The position numbers and the translations under genes are program-made. A stretch of 64,000 nt of DNA from Paramecium sonneborni (Eukaryota; Ciliophora; Oligohymenophorea; Peniculida; Parameciidae): the NCBI GenBank assembly GCA_905182985.1, contig CAJJDN010000120.1, positions 186,001 to 250,000 on the forward strand. Direction: 5' to 3'. Position 1 is the first letter of the stretch. Every line of letters starts with the position of its first letter. Of this stretch, positions 10,404-23,944 are shown in pieces. The notes below the pieces were generated by a model. It searched no databases. It was given only the letters and a program-made list of their open reading frames with translations, and was not told the DNA's origin.

Positions 10404-13400
10404 ATGTTTGAAGAAATTTAGCTAAGTGGAATTAATGCCAAAGAAATAGCATCTCAATCTAATATAACCTTAATTGGAAATTAGGTTGAAGAACATTACA
10501 AATGTACAGACTCATCTAGTACTTTATATATTGAAGGCATGATTTATGTAGTGTATGTTTTATTTTGTATTAATATATAGAAAAGTTTCGAATGGTCAGA
10601 CTGTTTCAATTCATATATATGATATGAAAGATTTATTTCACAAGTAAATATTATTAACAAGTGAGTACATCAATTTTTCTCATTTAATTACTCAAAATGG
10701 TTGTATAATCATGAGGGATAATGAAGCTCCTTATTTATTGGTTGTTACACAAACAGGATAAATATTTTATAAGAATTTAATTTCAAATACTTCATCCATA
10801 ATTAAGAATTTAATGGTTGACAATTAAAGGTTTGTATGTCTGGCTAAATCACTTATAAACAATAACTCTATTAAATTTTATGTATTAAGTGATGATGATT
10901 AATTATATTTTATATCAATTGATGTAAGAAAAGGGGAAATTGTGAAAAGTAAATATTAACTAAGTTTTGGTACTAAATTTTTAAGTAAATTTTTTGTTAA
11001 TCAAACTAATGATTGGAAGACTGTTTTTCAAATTAATGATAAACAATTAATCCACTACTCTTTTCAAACTTAGTTTCATTTACTTGAAATCAAAGGATCA
11101 GATTTAACAACTAAATAATTATAAATTGAGGATAATATTAAGGTTAAATAGATATAAGTATTTTAACATAAACCAAATGGTTAAATTACATTATGTTATC
11201 TACAATTAAATTAAATGAAAATTTATTCTCTTATTGGTAATTAATTAAGAATTAATTGTGTTATTTTCAATTTAGATTTCTTATAAAACACATTTTTTAG
11301 TGTTAGTAGTATCTAAAATACTATAATTTTAATTTAAGGAACTGAAGTTTATCAATTATTTAATGAAAACAATAATTTTGAGTTAATAAATTCAAATAAA
11401 TTACCTGTTTTAGGTTTTATAAATTTAGATGATTAATTATTATTGTTTTATAAAAATCATATTTCATTTATAAATTAGGTTTAAGACCAGATTAGTAAAA
11501 GATAATATCAATTAAGACAAAATCTATATAATTTTAAAAAGGAAATCGAAACAAAATTTAAATTAAAGGATGAAGAATTAATACTATAATCAATATCGAT
11601 AGATTATTTTATAGAAAATAAATTTGACTATTTCTAAACCCTAATTAAATTTATGCATCGCAATCTAGATTAAAAGAAAATAATATAGTTGATGAAATAA
11701 TAATAAAATAATTTTTTTATAGATGACTTTATGAATGAATTAATGGATGACTTGGAAGATATCTATTACTATTTAAAACCAACATTTTAAAAATTAGATT
11801 TGGATTTCAATCAAACTTACACTTAATTAAGTAAATAATTGAATTGCTTAGATTAAATCTTATTGCATATTTATTAAAAGGAATTCTAAAATTCATATGA
11901 CAATAAATAAGATTAATGGGTAAAATTTTCATTACTTAAGTCATTTGTGGTAAATTAATTAAAAGATTATTATTACATGTATTTAGAAATCTATTTAGGC
12001 TTGATTGTCCTAGCTAATATTTCTAACAATATAATTGATCTCTAAAATGATCATAAACTATTTTATGATACTATGCTTTTATTAACTTTATTTTAAGACA
12101 AGTCATAAGTATCATTTTAAGATTTACTAAAAAGGTAATTCTCTGCAGTCTCTAATGATATAAAATTATAACAGTTAACCTCTATACAAAATGTCGTCTA
12201 TAGATTTATAAATTTAGTTTATTCTGAAGTATTTAGAAATTTTGCTATTTCAGAAGACTTATTATGTGAGGCTTTCGTATAAAATTAGAAAAAATCATTA
12301 ATAAATTAAAATAATGCAAAGCATATTATAAGGTATTGCTAAGTGAGTTAATAAATTGGATTATAATAACACAATATTTTATAATTTATTAATGAAAATG
12401 AAGACCAATATCAAGAATTGAAATTGAGAATTTCATTTTTTTTGCAAAAATAATAAACTCCATAAAATGAAGATGATTAGGAAATAGTATTAAAAAAATT
12501 GATAAGTTACGCTATAAAACAAGAATAATATCAACTTTTATTTTAAATCTTAAATATGAATGAAACAAAATAAATACATGATTAACTATCTCTAATGGTT
12601 GAGAGTGATTAATTATTTAAATGTTAATTAAGTAATTTCTAAATAATCTATATTTTAGATGCGAGAACTACTGATTTAATTGCTGATTTATTACTTCAAT
12701 ATTGTAGAGAAAAGTGTAATAATTTGAAAAAAGCTGAAAAAATGCTTCAATACTTTAGTTTTCTAATGAAGCAAGAATCAAAAGGAAAAGTATAGAATTT
12801 TTAAAATATACAAAGGCTTTTACATTATTGTTTGAGTATATTGTAAATATAGAAATCTTGCTGTTTACTTTGAAATTTAAGGATATTGTTCGTGGTGTGA
12901 GAATTTAATTAGATTATATCAAAATATTACTAAATTAAATGGAGTTATAAAATAAATAAGACTAATTACCTTATTCAAAATAATTAATTTGTAAACTTAG
13001 TGATTAGAATTTTGAATAGTTTTAGAATCCAAGCACTATAAATGATAAATCAGAAATTAATTTAGCTTCTCCTAAAAATATCAGGATAGTAAATTAAGAA
13101 TAGATAATAAAATTAAAAAAATATAAAGAAATTTAAAATTTTGTTTGTGTCAATTACAGTCCATATGCTTAATTAAATAAAGTGGTGGAATAATTGATTT
13201 TGAATGGAAATTTAAATTTATTGATTTAAGTATTTGAATTAAATTTGGATCCTAATTTTGAAAAGAATATAGTGTTTTTTTATTTTTCTAATAATGAGAG
13301 AAAGAGATAAGAATTGCTCGATAAAGTGAAACCATTTTTAAGTAAAAAGGACTTTTCAATAGTTTTGGCTTAAATTTGCGTAGTGTGTAATTTAAATCTT

Positions 13401-13502
13401 GAAAAGTGTAAAGAATTGTTTAAGATGGCTTAGAGCTAAGAATACTTTTTATAATATCTGATAAATGTTGATAAGTAATCAATTGCTTATTTGATAATTT
13501 GA
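10404..13502 (+). CDS. Large beta-propeller/alpha-solenoid protein, probable Nup160-type nucleoporin
   Basis: 1014 residues; introns 10553-10580 (28 nt) and 12790-12815 (26 nt, AAG acceptor). The first 400 residues alternate short beta-strand phrases (LLVVTQTGQIFYKN; FYVLSDDDQLYFIS; TIILIQGTEVYQLF), as in a beta-propeller. The remaining 600 are helical and Leu/Gln-rich. Near the C-terminus, the segments AFTLLFEYIVNIEI and VEQLILNGNLNLLIQVFELN follow the order seen in Nup160/Nup120, a scaffold subunit of the nuclear-pore Y complex (the second matches a helix pair near its end). Architecture and length (Nup160 is about 1400 residues) fit a somewhat reduced version. Alternatives with the same fold order include other coat nucleoporins or vesicle-coat proteins. 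Identification is moderate; a structure prediction would decide. Confidence 0.5.
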
Positions 13503-13930
13503 TTATTTTTTCATTTTATATAAATTTTAAGATAAAACTAATTTAAAATATGTCTTTTTTAAATATTTTTTATAAGTTATAAATATATAGCAAGCATATA
13601 TTGGAGAATCAATTAGTGATTGAAACTAAATTAAGTTTCTTGTATGAATCAAATGATGCCTTTGTTATAACAATTTTTATATTTAAATAATTTATTCATT
13701 TTATGATGAGATATCGAAAATTATACTTAAATAAATATTAAAATTTATAAGGATTTTCATAAATTTATTTATTTAAAGTATTGCATTAATTTTGAACAAA
13801 TCAAAAAGTCATGATTATATTAAATAGAAAACAGAAAATTATTTAATTAAAAATGAAAATAGAACTTATAAACTTCATATATTCAAATGTATTTAGTGAT
13901 ACATAGAATTCTTATAATTCATAATTATGA

Positions 13931-14271
13931 AGTGTTTTTGAAAAGGATGAGTATATACAAATAAAAAGAAAGTTAATAATTAAAAAAAAGTGTATACCTA
14001 AACATTATAAATAGATAGTTAGTCTTTAATTTTGAATGTCTATTTAGATTTTTAGCAAGATCATTTTTGGATAAGATTTCCATAAGCCTAATCTCATGAT
14101 CCAATCTTTCTTCAAAAGGCATTTTTAAACTATAGATGTATTAAAATAGATGAAATTGATTATATGGCAGTATTTAATTTATTCTTAAAAAGGAAACCAA
14201 CAATTAAAAAGCTGAATAATAAGAGCATTCTTAAAATTTGTATCGAAAGACTACTTAATCATGATATATGA
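13931..14271 (+). CDS. Short plus-strand gene, 5' end uncertain
   Basis: The 3' part reads well: DHFWIRFPQAQSHDPIFLQK, then KIDEIDYMAVFNLFLKRKPT, ending ICIERLLNHDI before TGA 14269-14271. Reaching it from the upstream frame (SVFEKDEYIQIKRKL) needs a 26-nt intron at about 14021-14046 with an unusual GTC donor. An in-frame TGA at 13928 blocks the only ATG upstream (13853). The gene may therefore be broken at its 5' end, or the first exon lies elsewhere. No family recognised. Confidence 0.4.
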
Positions 14272-14568
14272 TTTTTTGCTTAGCCAAGAGAGTGAAGATT
14301 TATATAATAGAAGTTTTAGTTTTTAATCAAAAAATTAATTGGTTGGTAAAAATTAACTTTAATTCTTAAGATAAAAACATAATTTTACAATAAAAACTTG
14401 ATGTAATGAATTAAAAAAAAGGATATATCTAATATTCTATAAAATAAATTGAGAAATTATATTAAAAATAATAACGAAGGACATTTTATATAATTTCAAC
14501 ATTATATAAAAGAAATTTGGATATATTATTATTATAATGAAAACCTATATATGAGGATTTCTACTAAA

Positions 14569-15447
14569 ATGATTAAAATATATTTAATTTCAGACCTTGA
14601 GTTTTAGAATTTAGAATTATCTCCATTTTACAATTATTATATCAATAAAGCTTATTTAAGAATTTTTTATTTTAATAATCATTTTATGGTTGTTATTGGT
14701 CTTACTTGCGTTAGAACTAAATTTATAAACATCAAAATTTTTAGTTCCCATTCTTATATTGATGATTTTTAAGCTTACTAAAACTTAACAAATGTTAAAT
14801 AATTATCAAAATAAGAGTGATCTTTAAAATACACTCTTAATCTTTTTCCTGTTTATTAGTCTTCTAAATTATTAATTAGAATGCAAGTCTCTAAAAATTA
14901 AATTTCTTCTTATCAAGTATTTATTTTTTCCTTAATAGATATTTTTTTGATCTTTAATAATACATTAAATTATACCTACTTAAGGAAATTAAAATGTAAT
15001 TTTAATTTTAATGAAAAACTCATTTCAAAAAATTTAAAAACCTAGTCTAAATAAATTTTGATTAGGTATTTCCGATAAACTTTATTAAAACAAATTAATC
15101 TTACTTCTCCTTAGTAAATATTCTAAGATATTGTTTTTCCATATATCAACTGGTATGCTTTTGTTGTATCTGAAACTCTATTCTTTGTTATTGCATTTAT
15201 TTAGATAATTAATTCTATAACTCTTTATTTTTCATTCGAGTAAAGTTGTTAATTTTTTCGGCTTGCATAAAAGGTGTAGAATTGGAACTACTTTCTAATA
15301 ATATTAGATATTTTTGATACAGATTTAGATTTGGCACAAGATTTTACTTATAAAATTTATAACTTAGAAAGTAGGTAATGTGAATATTTTTATTCGTTTG
15401 ATAAAGTTTACAACATTTATAAGTTGTAGAATCTGAATTACAATTGA
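14569..15447 (+). pseudogene. Membrane-type protein gene with internal TGA
   Basis: One frame of 293 codons from ATG to TGA is open except for a TGA at 14818-14820. Upstream it reads LEFQNLELSPFYNYYI and VVIGLTCVRTKFINIKIF; downstream NTLNLFPVYQSSKLLIRM, INWYAFVVSETLFFVIAF and FDTDLDLAQDFTYKIYN. The protein would be rich in aromatic residues with several hydrophobic stretches. No intron of suitable length removes the TGA while keeping frame. Probably a pseudogene, or a piece of a larger decayed surface or membrane protein gene. Not recognised further. Confidence 0.4.
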
Positions 15448-15755
15448 TTCAAAATTAAATCAGAAAATGGTTTGATAAAATAGTAAAAATAGTAATTTTA
15501 AAATCTAGAAACTGCTTTGGAAAATGAATTAATAGTATTTAATTTTTGATTCTTTTTATCACCATTTATTGATCACTGTAAAATAAAGAAAAACTATATG
15601 AAGCTAAATTTTCAATAAACTCTTCAAATCACCATAAATGGAATATAAATTAGACTTTGGCAAACTCATTAACAATATCAGGAATTTTATAAAATTAATT
15701 AATTTGATTTACAAAATTTTAATATTTAAAATTATCTCATTAGCAATAGTATTCT

Positions 15756-17301
15756 TCAAGTATCATTGTTTTAATACTAATTAATACCAATGTTATAATG
15801 TCCAGGTCTTATAAGCAATATTATTTAATTTTAATTGTTTTCTTGATATTTACGTATTTTATAATTTCCTTAATCAAAAAATATTAATATTACATTGCTA
15901 AATGATAATAATGTTATAATACATTTTTAAATATTAAGCTAATTCATTAATAATAACTTCATTATTATCACACTCTTATTCCCAAATCAATAAATTTTGT
16001 TTATCTTCTACAAGTTGTTTCATATTGTGATTATTTTCAATTAAATAATCACTAAGATTTCTAAAGAATATAGTTGATAATGTATATAAAAATCCATTTC
16101 CATCATTTTAAAGTTCATATTATGAAAATTAAGATTTCAATTATTTTCTTCTCTCTTAAATATCTTCAATAATTCTTAATTATTAAATTTAATAAATGAA
16201 TTCATTTAAAATCTCTATTTCTAATTCTTATTAAACAATTTATTAATTATTAATGTTTATTCTACTTCTTAAATCAATAGATTTTATTTAATTAATAAAT
16301 TAATTAAATTCATCATCATTATATGTAATTAATAAATGATTTAAAAATTAAAATCCAAAAGCAGTATAAAAACAGTTTCCATCTCCTCTAACTTTAATAA
16401 AACCATTACATATTTTTTCTAAATCTTTTTTTATTAATAATTTTTTAATGTTATATTCTTAAAATAATTCATTCTTAACTTAATAATCTTAAATGTATTT
16501 TTTAAATTGTTGATCTATATTCCTTAAATCTGAAGATTATGCATTTATTAATTTTATAATTGCGTATACTTTTTTTTGTCTTTCATCATCTTTTTAAAGA
16601 AAATCTTAATGTTTATTTTACTATTGAAATATTTCTTAACTTTTATTTGAATATTTATCTTCTTCTTATTGACTATTATCATTATTTATATTTTAATTTT
16701 TAAATTAAGATGAATCAAATGATTGTTATAATTATTCAACTTTTTGTTATTAATTATATTCTTTTAATTAATTTTTCTACTCTAAATTATTTGATAAATC
16801 ATTTTAAGACTAATTGTTTTGATTAATTTAGCATTGATTTTACTTAATTTATTATCTTTAGTCATAGAAATGATTATTTTTTACTACTTCCTTGGGTATT
16901 TATTTTTATTAATTTTTTATATTTTTACCATAATCTTATTCTATTATATTATGTTATTGTTCACTTTTTTTTTCACTCTATTTACTTTTAGAAACTATCC
17001 TAGAATCTTTATAAGGTTCACATTTCTCATTTATCATCATATTTAATTAATGGAATTACTATTCAATTGCTTATTCTTTTTAATATATTTTAGGTATTTA
17101 AGGATGTTAATTTGGTATCATTATTATGTCATTTTAGATATTGTCATCAAGATTTAGCTGATATATGATATTTTCAGAAGTCACTAAATAAACTATTTCA
17201 CGGCATCCACGTTGTTTTAATACATCGAACAATATCCTTGCTTATTCGTCATGATTTATTCTCTAACATGAACGAATTGTTATTGTCTAATGTTCAAACA
17301 T
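15756..17301 (-). CDS. OTU-domain cysteine protease, paralog OTU-A
   Basis: 506 residues with a 25-nt intron (15898-15922). The N-terminus (MFEHQTITIRSCQRINHDEQ, then RGCREIVYLVTSENI) is followed by a long Gln/Asn/Lys-rich linker and a C-terminal OTU domain. That domain has the nucleophile motif VRGDGNCFYTAFGF (Asp and Cys) and, after the intron, RPGHYNIGIN with the catalytic His. OTU proteases cleave ubiquitin or related chains; the linker is typical of ciliate paralogs. The start was moved 261 bp upstream of a downstream ATG-ATG because the N-terminal block is coding, GC-richer and conserved in OTU-A'. Divergent from OTU-B. Looks catalytically complete; the true substrate is unknown. Confidence 0.8.
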
Positions 17302-18657
17302 ATAAATAAATAAATAAAAATTTATTTAGCTTTAATTGGGTTTTAATAATTACAAATTTGTGAATATATTCTAAAAACTATGCTTTCTATAAATTTTACT
17401 TACACAATTGAAAATTATGATTGTTTTGCAAAAAATAATCTTTAAACTTAATAGAAAAATTAAATTCAAATAAATTTAAAAAAAAATAAAAGCTACAATT
17501 TAAAAGTTCAAAAATAATTTTATTTATAATCAGNTATTTTTTCTAAATCTTTTTTTATTAATAATTTTTTAATGTTATATTCTTAAAATAATTCATTCTT
17601 AACTTAATAATCTTAAATGTATTTTTTAAATTGTTGATCTATATTCCTTAAATCTGAAGATTATGCATTTATTAATTTTATAATTGCGTATACTTTTTTT
17701 TGTCTTTCATCATCTTTTTAAAGAAAATCTTAATGTTTATTTTACTATTGAAATATTTCTTAACTTTTATTTGAATATTTATCTTCTTCTTATTGACTAT
17801 TATCATTATTTATATTTTAATTTTTAAATTAAGATGAATCAAATGATTGTTATAATTATTCAACTTTTTGTTATTAATTATATTCTTTTAATTAATTTTT
17901 CTACTCTAAATTATTTGATAAATCATTTTAAGACTAATTGTTTTGATTAATTTAGCATTGATTTTACTTAATTTATTATCTTTAGTCATAGAAATGATTA
18001 TTTTTTACTACTTCCTTGGGTATTTATTTTTATTAATTTTTTATATTTTTACCATAATCTTATTCTATTATATTATGTTATTGTTCACTTTTTTTTTCAC
18101 TCTATTTACTTTTAGAAACTATCCTAGAATCTTTATAAGGTTCACATTTCTCATTTATCATCATATTTAATTAATGGAATTACTATTCAATTGCTTATTC
18201 TTTTTAATATATTTTAGGTATTTAAGGATGTTAATTTGGTATCATTATTATGTCATTTTAGATATTGTCATCAAGATTTAGCTGATATATGATATTTTCA
18301 GAAGTCACTAAATAAACTATTTCACGGCATCCACGTTGTTTTAATACATCGAACAATATCCTTGCTTATTCGTCATGATTTATTCTCTAACATGAACGAA
18401 TTGTTATTGTCTAATGTTCAAACATATAAATAAATAAATAAAAATTTATTTAGCTTTAATTGGGTTTTAATAATTACAAATTTGTGAATATATTCTAAAA
18501 ACTATGCTTTCTATAAATTTTACTTACACAATTGAAAATTATGATTGTTTTGCAAAAAATAATCTTTAAACTTAATAGAAAAATTAAATTCAAATAAATT
18601 TAAAAAAAAATAAAAGCTACAATTTAAAAGTTCAAAAATAATTTTATTTATAATCAG
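16411..18657. repeat. 1123-bp perfect duplication around a single N (assembly join)
   Basis: Bases 16411-17533 are repeated as 17535-18657 with period 1124, separated only by the N at 17534. No difference was seen where I compared the copies, including intergenic DNA. This is what two overlapping contigs look like when placed side by side without merging. The true locus most likely contains this segment once, so the OTU-A promoter continues directly into 18658 onward. Confidence 0.85.
17535..18425 (-). pseudogene. Truncated second copy of OTU-A (assembly artefact)
   Basis: Same sequence as the first two-thirds of OTU-A, from its ATG (18425) to just before the OTU catalytic motif, where the single N interrupts it. 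It carries no protease domain. Because the copy is perfect and ends exactly at the N, it should not be counted as a separate gene. Confidence 0.8.
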
Positions 18658-19688
18658 AGGAATATAAAAATTGTAAATTAGAAGAGCATAATATTTGTTA
18701 TAACATTAAGTAATAAAAAAAAATCCATTTAATTAGGTACTAAAGAACCTTAATCAATTGTCACTTCTTACTGGGTGTTTGTTGGAAATCTTTAAAACTT
18801 TTAGACTACCATAACTGCACAAATATAATGAAGGATTAAATTTTGTAATTCAAATTATTTAAGAAATAAATATTTTATTTTTTAGATCAAATAATAAATT
18901 TAGAGATTCATTTGTTTAAGTATTAAATAATTAAATATTAGATTTCAATGGATTATTATGATCTCAAAAAGTATGTGAGAATGAAAAGTGCCAATATAAA
19001 AAAATGAAAAAATTCATTTTATTTTGTTTTGATTGCTAAACAAGTTATTATATTAAAGGTTAAAAGATCAATTAAGATTCATGCAAAGATTTCGAATATG
19101 AATTTAAAAGAGCATGATATTTATAAAACTCTGATAATAGAGGATATTGATTTAATAAATAACCCTTTAGACCTTAAGGTAGATTGTTTTAAGGTTTTTT
19201 TTTTATTAATAGCCAAATGAAAAAAGCAATAGAAGCCTGAAAATTCATATAAAATAATTAGTATGATGTATATAATAAAAAATTATGAATTATAACTAAT
19301 GATTTACTTAGAAATCATTAATCATAAGTAATGATGAATTAATTATAAAAATAAATTATAATTTATGCTTATGAATAGGATTTAAATTTCTCTTATAACT
19401 CTATCAATTTATTTATTCATTATTTTTGTTTCTCTATAAGTTCAAATTAAATTATAAGACTAAATAAAAAAAATATAAGGATAGCTAAACTCAAAAAATA
19501 TCATATAAATTTTAATGAAAACATTTTTATAAATTAAGGAAAATATATAATTAGGAAATAATTCTTAAATATATTTTTAAGAATGAGTATATGATTTCAT
19601 TTATATGATATGTTAATCAATTGAAATTTATAACTTTAAAGTTAATTGAAATATTCATTATATAATATTTAAATAAATTAATAGAATT
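18658..19688. other. Region between divergent OTU-A and OTU-B, with a zinc-ribbon-like remnant
   Basis: Contains the promoters of both OTU genes. A plus-strand snippet around 18973-19117 reads VCENEKCQYKKMKKFILF followed by CFDC, a Cys-x4-Cys...Cys-x2-Cys arrangement like a ruined zinc finger, then a TGA; no start could be found. The last ~260 bp (from about 19420) are conserved upstream of the OTU-B' pseudogene, so they were duplicated with it and may hold the promoter. Confidence 0.5.
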
Positions 19689-22263
19689 ATGAATAATATT
19701 AAACAAGGGAATGAAGAAGTTTAACCAAAATTAAAAGAATTGAATAAAAGGGTAGATTTTATTTTAGAGAAGGTTCAATTACACGAACGTAAAATTCAAA
19801 GCATGAGTGAATACTTTTCTAAGAATTTTGAAAAGAAGGAAGATAAGGATATTATCAAATAAAGACAATAAATTTAAGAAATTATTAATAGCTAAATTGA
19901 ATCTTAATTACATAAAATTTATAAATTCTGGGCTTTTGAGAAAAATCATAATTTATAAACAGATCCAGATTTAGATAAATATCTGTGGGAACTTATATAA
20001 CCATTAGAATAAGTAGATTAAAATAATTCTGAAGATCGAATAAAATGCATTGAAGCTTAAATAAAATAATTATCAGATGAATCTCATAATAAATATTTTG
20101 AAAAAGAATTCTTATAAATAAAAACTCAGTTGAATCACTAAGATTAGATTATTTAATAATATAAAGAATAAAACAATTAATTTACCAATATGAATCAATA
20201 ATAAAAAAGTTTACTTAACTCATTTTAATAATAATTATAAGAGTAATAATAAAAAAACAATATTTATGAAAATCAAATAAATAGCTTTGATAACAAAATA
20301 AAATAATTATCAGAAAAATGTTTAAATAAAAATTTTGAATAAGAACTCTTATAAATAAAAACTCAGTTGAATCACTAATTAGAATAAATTAATACTATTA
20401 AGGATTAATTTGATATATTTAAAACTAATATAAATCAATTAACTTAGCCTTAAGAAAATATAAATTTTAAGATTGAACTAAAGAAATTAGAATAAAAATT
20501 AGAGTAAGACTTTCAGACATAAATTTAATAAATATCTAATAATGTAGAAAACTTAGATAAATTATAATAAACACAACATAAATAAAATTATGTCGGATAA
20601 GAATAAATGTAAAATTAAATGACTTTTAAATTAATAGAATTCGATCAATTTAACTAGAAAAATTAAGAATTACATAATTAAATAGATAAACTTGAATAGA
20701 ATAATTTAAATTTATAATAGAATATAAATTAGTAATAAAATCAATTTAATATTATTAAGGAATAATTTGACAGAATTGAAAATGCATGGAAATCAATTGC
20801 AGGAAATAACAATACAAATTAAACATTCTAGACAAAACAATAACAAAATTAATTTAATTAAAAGAATTAGAATTAAAATCTTCAAAAACAATAACAATAA
20901 TTTAACAAAATTGATTTTGGAACATTATAACCATAAAAATCAAGTTAAACTTAAATAAATCTTTAAAATCAATAATTTATTCAAACTGATTAAAATAATG
21001 AGAAATCAATTGCAGGAAATAAAAATACAAATTAACCAATTTAAACAATAATATAATTAAATTCTTAATAGACAAACCAATAATAAAATTTATTTAATTA
21101 ACAGAATTAAAATTAAAATCTTTTATAAAAATAAAGTTAAATTAAAATTTAAACTAATGTTTAAAATCAATAATTTATTCAAACTGCTTAATAACAAGAC
21201 CCTTTTAAAGTTCAATAATAATGTAATTAATAATAAATTCAATTAAATTCATAATAAGAATAATAAGGTTTCTTAAATATGAATTAATTTAAGTCAAATT
21301 TAAAAGTTTAACCCAATAATAATAATGAAATAAACTCTTAATAAAAACCTCCTTTTAAATAAGATATTTATTAATTCTAGAATAGAAATTCTGAATCTTA
21401 AATAGATGAAATATAATTATTCAAAAAAGATTAAGTCAGATGTAAAAAAGTTTAAAATATTATTAATAAAATATATTAGACTACAACCTATTAAAGATCA
21501 ATGCATGATAAATATCAATAGTTTATAAGAGAAGTTGAAGATTTTCATTCACTTTGTAAAAATTATGGAATTAAACTTATATAATAAAGATAATAGTTAA
21601 AAGAATTATGTAATTCTTTTAGATAAGTTAGAGGTGATGGAAATTGTTTTTATACTGCTTTTGGGTTTCAAGTAATTCAAATAATAATTGGAGAATATTC
21701 TACTCAATAATTTTAAGATTTTGTAAATAATTTGAATGGAAAATTTAAATGTTAAATAATAGTTGGAAATGAAATGTTTTATGGCGATGAATTTCATAAT
21801 TTAATTTATAATGAATTCTTATTTAGAATAGAATAATTTAGATAAATAAAAAACAAAGAAGAGAGAATAAAATAATTTATTTAACATTTTTAGGCTTTTG
21901 AATAGTTAGAAGATGAATCAATTGATGGATGTCTATATGGATTATCAACTATTTTCTTTAAAAATCTTTCAAATTATTTAGTTTCAATTAGTGATTAAAA
22001 AGATTTGGTTACTGATTAAGAAACTATATTATTATGGGAAAAAGAATGCAATTCTAATGAATTTGTTATATCTCTATTAGCTAACTATTTACAAATGTAA
22101 TTTATGTTCATATTTATTTAGACATATTAAACTTTTATTTTTTAATCATGGAAATTATTAATTAAGACAATATAATCAAAATGCTAATCTATCTATTTTA
22201 TTATTGATCTAACCAGGACATTATAATATTGGTATTAAAGATATTGATTAATAATAATATTGA
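19689..22263 (+). CDS. OTU-domain cysteine protease with long coiled coil, paralog OTU-B
   Basis: 849 residues, one intron (22097-22121, 25 nt) at the same place in the OTU domain as in OTU-A. Residues 1 to about 310 form a coiled coil with internal repetition (the phrase QIKTQLNHQ occurs twice). A Gln/Asn-rich, repeated low-complexity part (KSIAGN occurs twice) extends to about 600. The C-terminal OTU domain has VRGDGNCFYTAFGF and, after the intron, QPGHYNIGI with the catalytic His. It therefore looks like an active ubiquitin-type protease tethered by a coiled coil. The shared intron position and motif context show common descent with OTU-A. Substrate, partner and location are unknown. Confidence 0.8.
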
Positions 22264-22465
22264 ATAATTATAGAAAAACAGATTGTCTTAATTTTACATA
22301 ATAAAGTTTTATTTCTTAAATCAGAAATATAGTTTATTTAAATACAAAAAACTAAAATTCAATGCTTATGTGGTAATTTTATAACAATATTTTACATTTA
22401 ATATAATAATATAAAATGCATTATATTTATGATAAAATATATTTTTAATAAATTAACTGTTTATA

Positions 22466-23816
22466 ATGAGTTAACTGAAGAAATTAAATCAGCAGGTTAA
22501 ATAAGTGAAATGTATAACATTATCTGCTAATTAATCTCATCATTCTCCTAAGTCATCTGTGAAAACATTACCTAAACCAATATTATCAAGACCTGTAACT
22601 TCGATTACAAAGAGTAATAAAGTTGAGGCTGTGAAAATAGATTTAGTAAAATAGAAAAAGCAAATAACAAATGTAAGTGTGACTAGATCTAATTCTACTG
22701 CTCGTACAAGATCCACTTCAAATGGACCAAAAGAAGAAAAAATTCCAAGAATTTTAGGAGACTTATTAGGTCCTGAAATTGAATTAGCAGATTGTTAAGA
22801 TTTTTTATTGCAATTAAATGAACCACAGTTTAAAATGGATGAGGATTTAATAAAGGAAAGAGTTATTTTGGCTAATAGAATAGCAAATACTATAAAGGTG
22901 AAAAAAAGAATACCAACAACAACAGCAGATTATTATAAGGTTTAATATATAAACTTAAAATAGGCAGCTGTGTTCTGTCATAGGGAAAGGAGCTTTTGCT
23001 AAAGTATGCTTAGGAATCCAAATATTAACAGGAGTAAAAGTGGCAATGAAGATTATTGATAAATCAAGTCTAAAAAATGAAAGTGCTAAAAAAAGATTAA
23101 TGTAGGAAATTACTTTAATGAAACTTTTACAACCATATAAATGTTGTATACGTTTATATGAAGTTTTTGAAACAAAAAGATAAATTTATTTGATTATGGA
23201 ATATGTAGAAGGAGGAGACTTAATTAAATTCACTAAAGAAAAACCATTATCAGAATAAATGGCCAAAAATATTTTTGGGTAAGTGGTATTAGCACTTCAA
23301 ATATTATAAAATCATAATATTTTACATAGAGATATTAAATTAGATAATATATTATTATAGGGAGAATAAATTAAGCTATGTGATTTTGGTGTAAGTAGAT
23401 AGATTGTTAAAGGATAAAAAATATTAGAACAATGTGGTACTCCTGCTTATTTAGCTCCTGAAATTATGACATCTAAAACTGGTTATGAAGGATTTGCAAG
23501 TGATATTTGGAGTTCAGGAATTCTTCTCTATATTTTATTAGTTGGTAAAACTCCATTTAAGGGAAACAATATGAATGAATTAAACCAACAAATATAAAGT
23601 GGATTATTAAATTTTATGGAAATTAAAAAGGCAAATCTTTCTAATGAAGCAGTTGATTTGATGAAGTCTATCCTTAATATTAATCCTAAACTAAGATATA
23701 CATTAACTGAAATTATGAAACATACTTGGATGAAAGAAATTGATTTTAAATAAATTAAGTAATAGCCGAACACAAATTTAGATCTAAGAATTATTTGTTA
23801 AGTATAATATTAATGA
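22466..23816 (+). CDS. Ser/Thr protein kinase with basic N-terminal extension
   Basis: 440 residues; one 28-nt intron (22940-22967, GTT donor, CAG acceptor) just before the glycine loop. About 150 residues of Ser/Lys-rich sequence come first. The kinase domain is complete: VIGKGAFAKVCLG loop, VAMKIIDK lysine, MEYVEGGDL hinge, LHRDIKLDNIL catalytic loop, CDFGVSRQ, and CGTPAYLAPEI at the end of the activation segment. The overall pattern suits the CAMK/AMPK-like group. It ends MKEIDFK plus a short Gln-rich tail. It starts about 200 bp after OTU-B on the same strand. The substrate cannot be inferred. Confidence 0.85.
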
Positions 23817-23944
23817 TTGAATAAATAGATCGAATAATATGGTTACTAAAGAGAAGTTATAATCAAGACTTTATAAAGCAAGACATTAAGCCACATATCA
23901 GCTCTTTATTGGGCTTTATATTAGTGATATTTATATTAGCACAT

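Noticed and set aside
16819..17046. Plus-strand 75-codon hydrophobic frame, seen again at 17943-18170 and, reversed, at 27825-28052
   Set aside because: Antisense of the Gln/Lys-rich linker of OTU-A and OTU-A'; antisense of such linkers always looks like a membrane protein. The copies reflect the duplication, not conservation of this frame.
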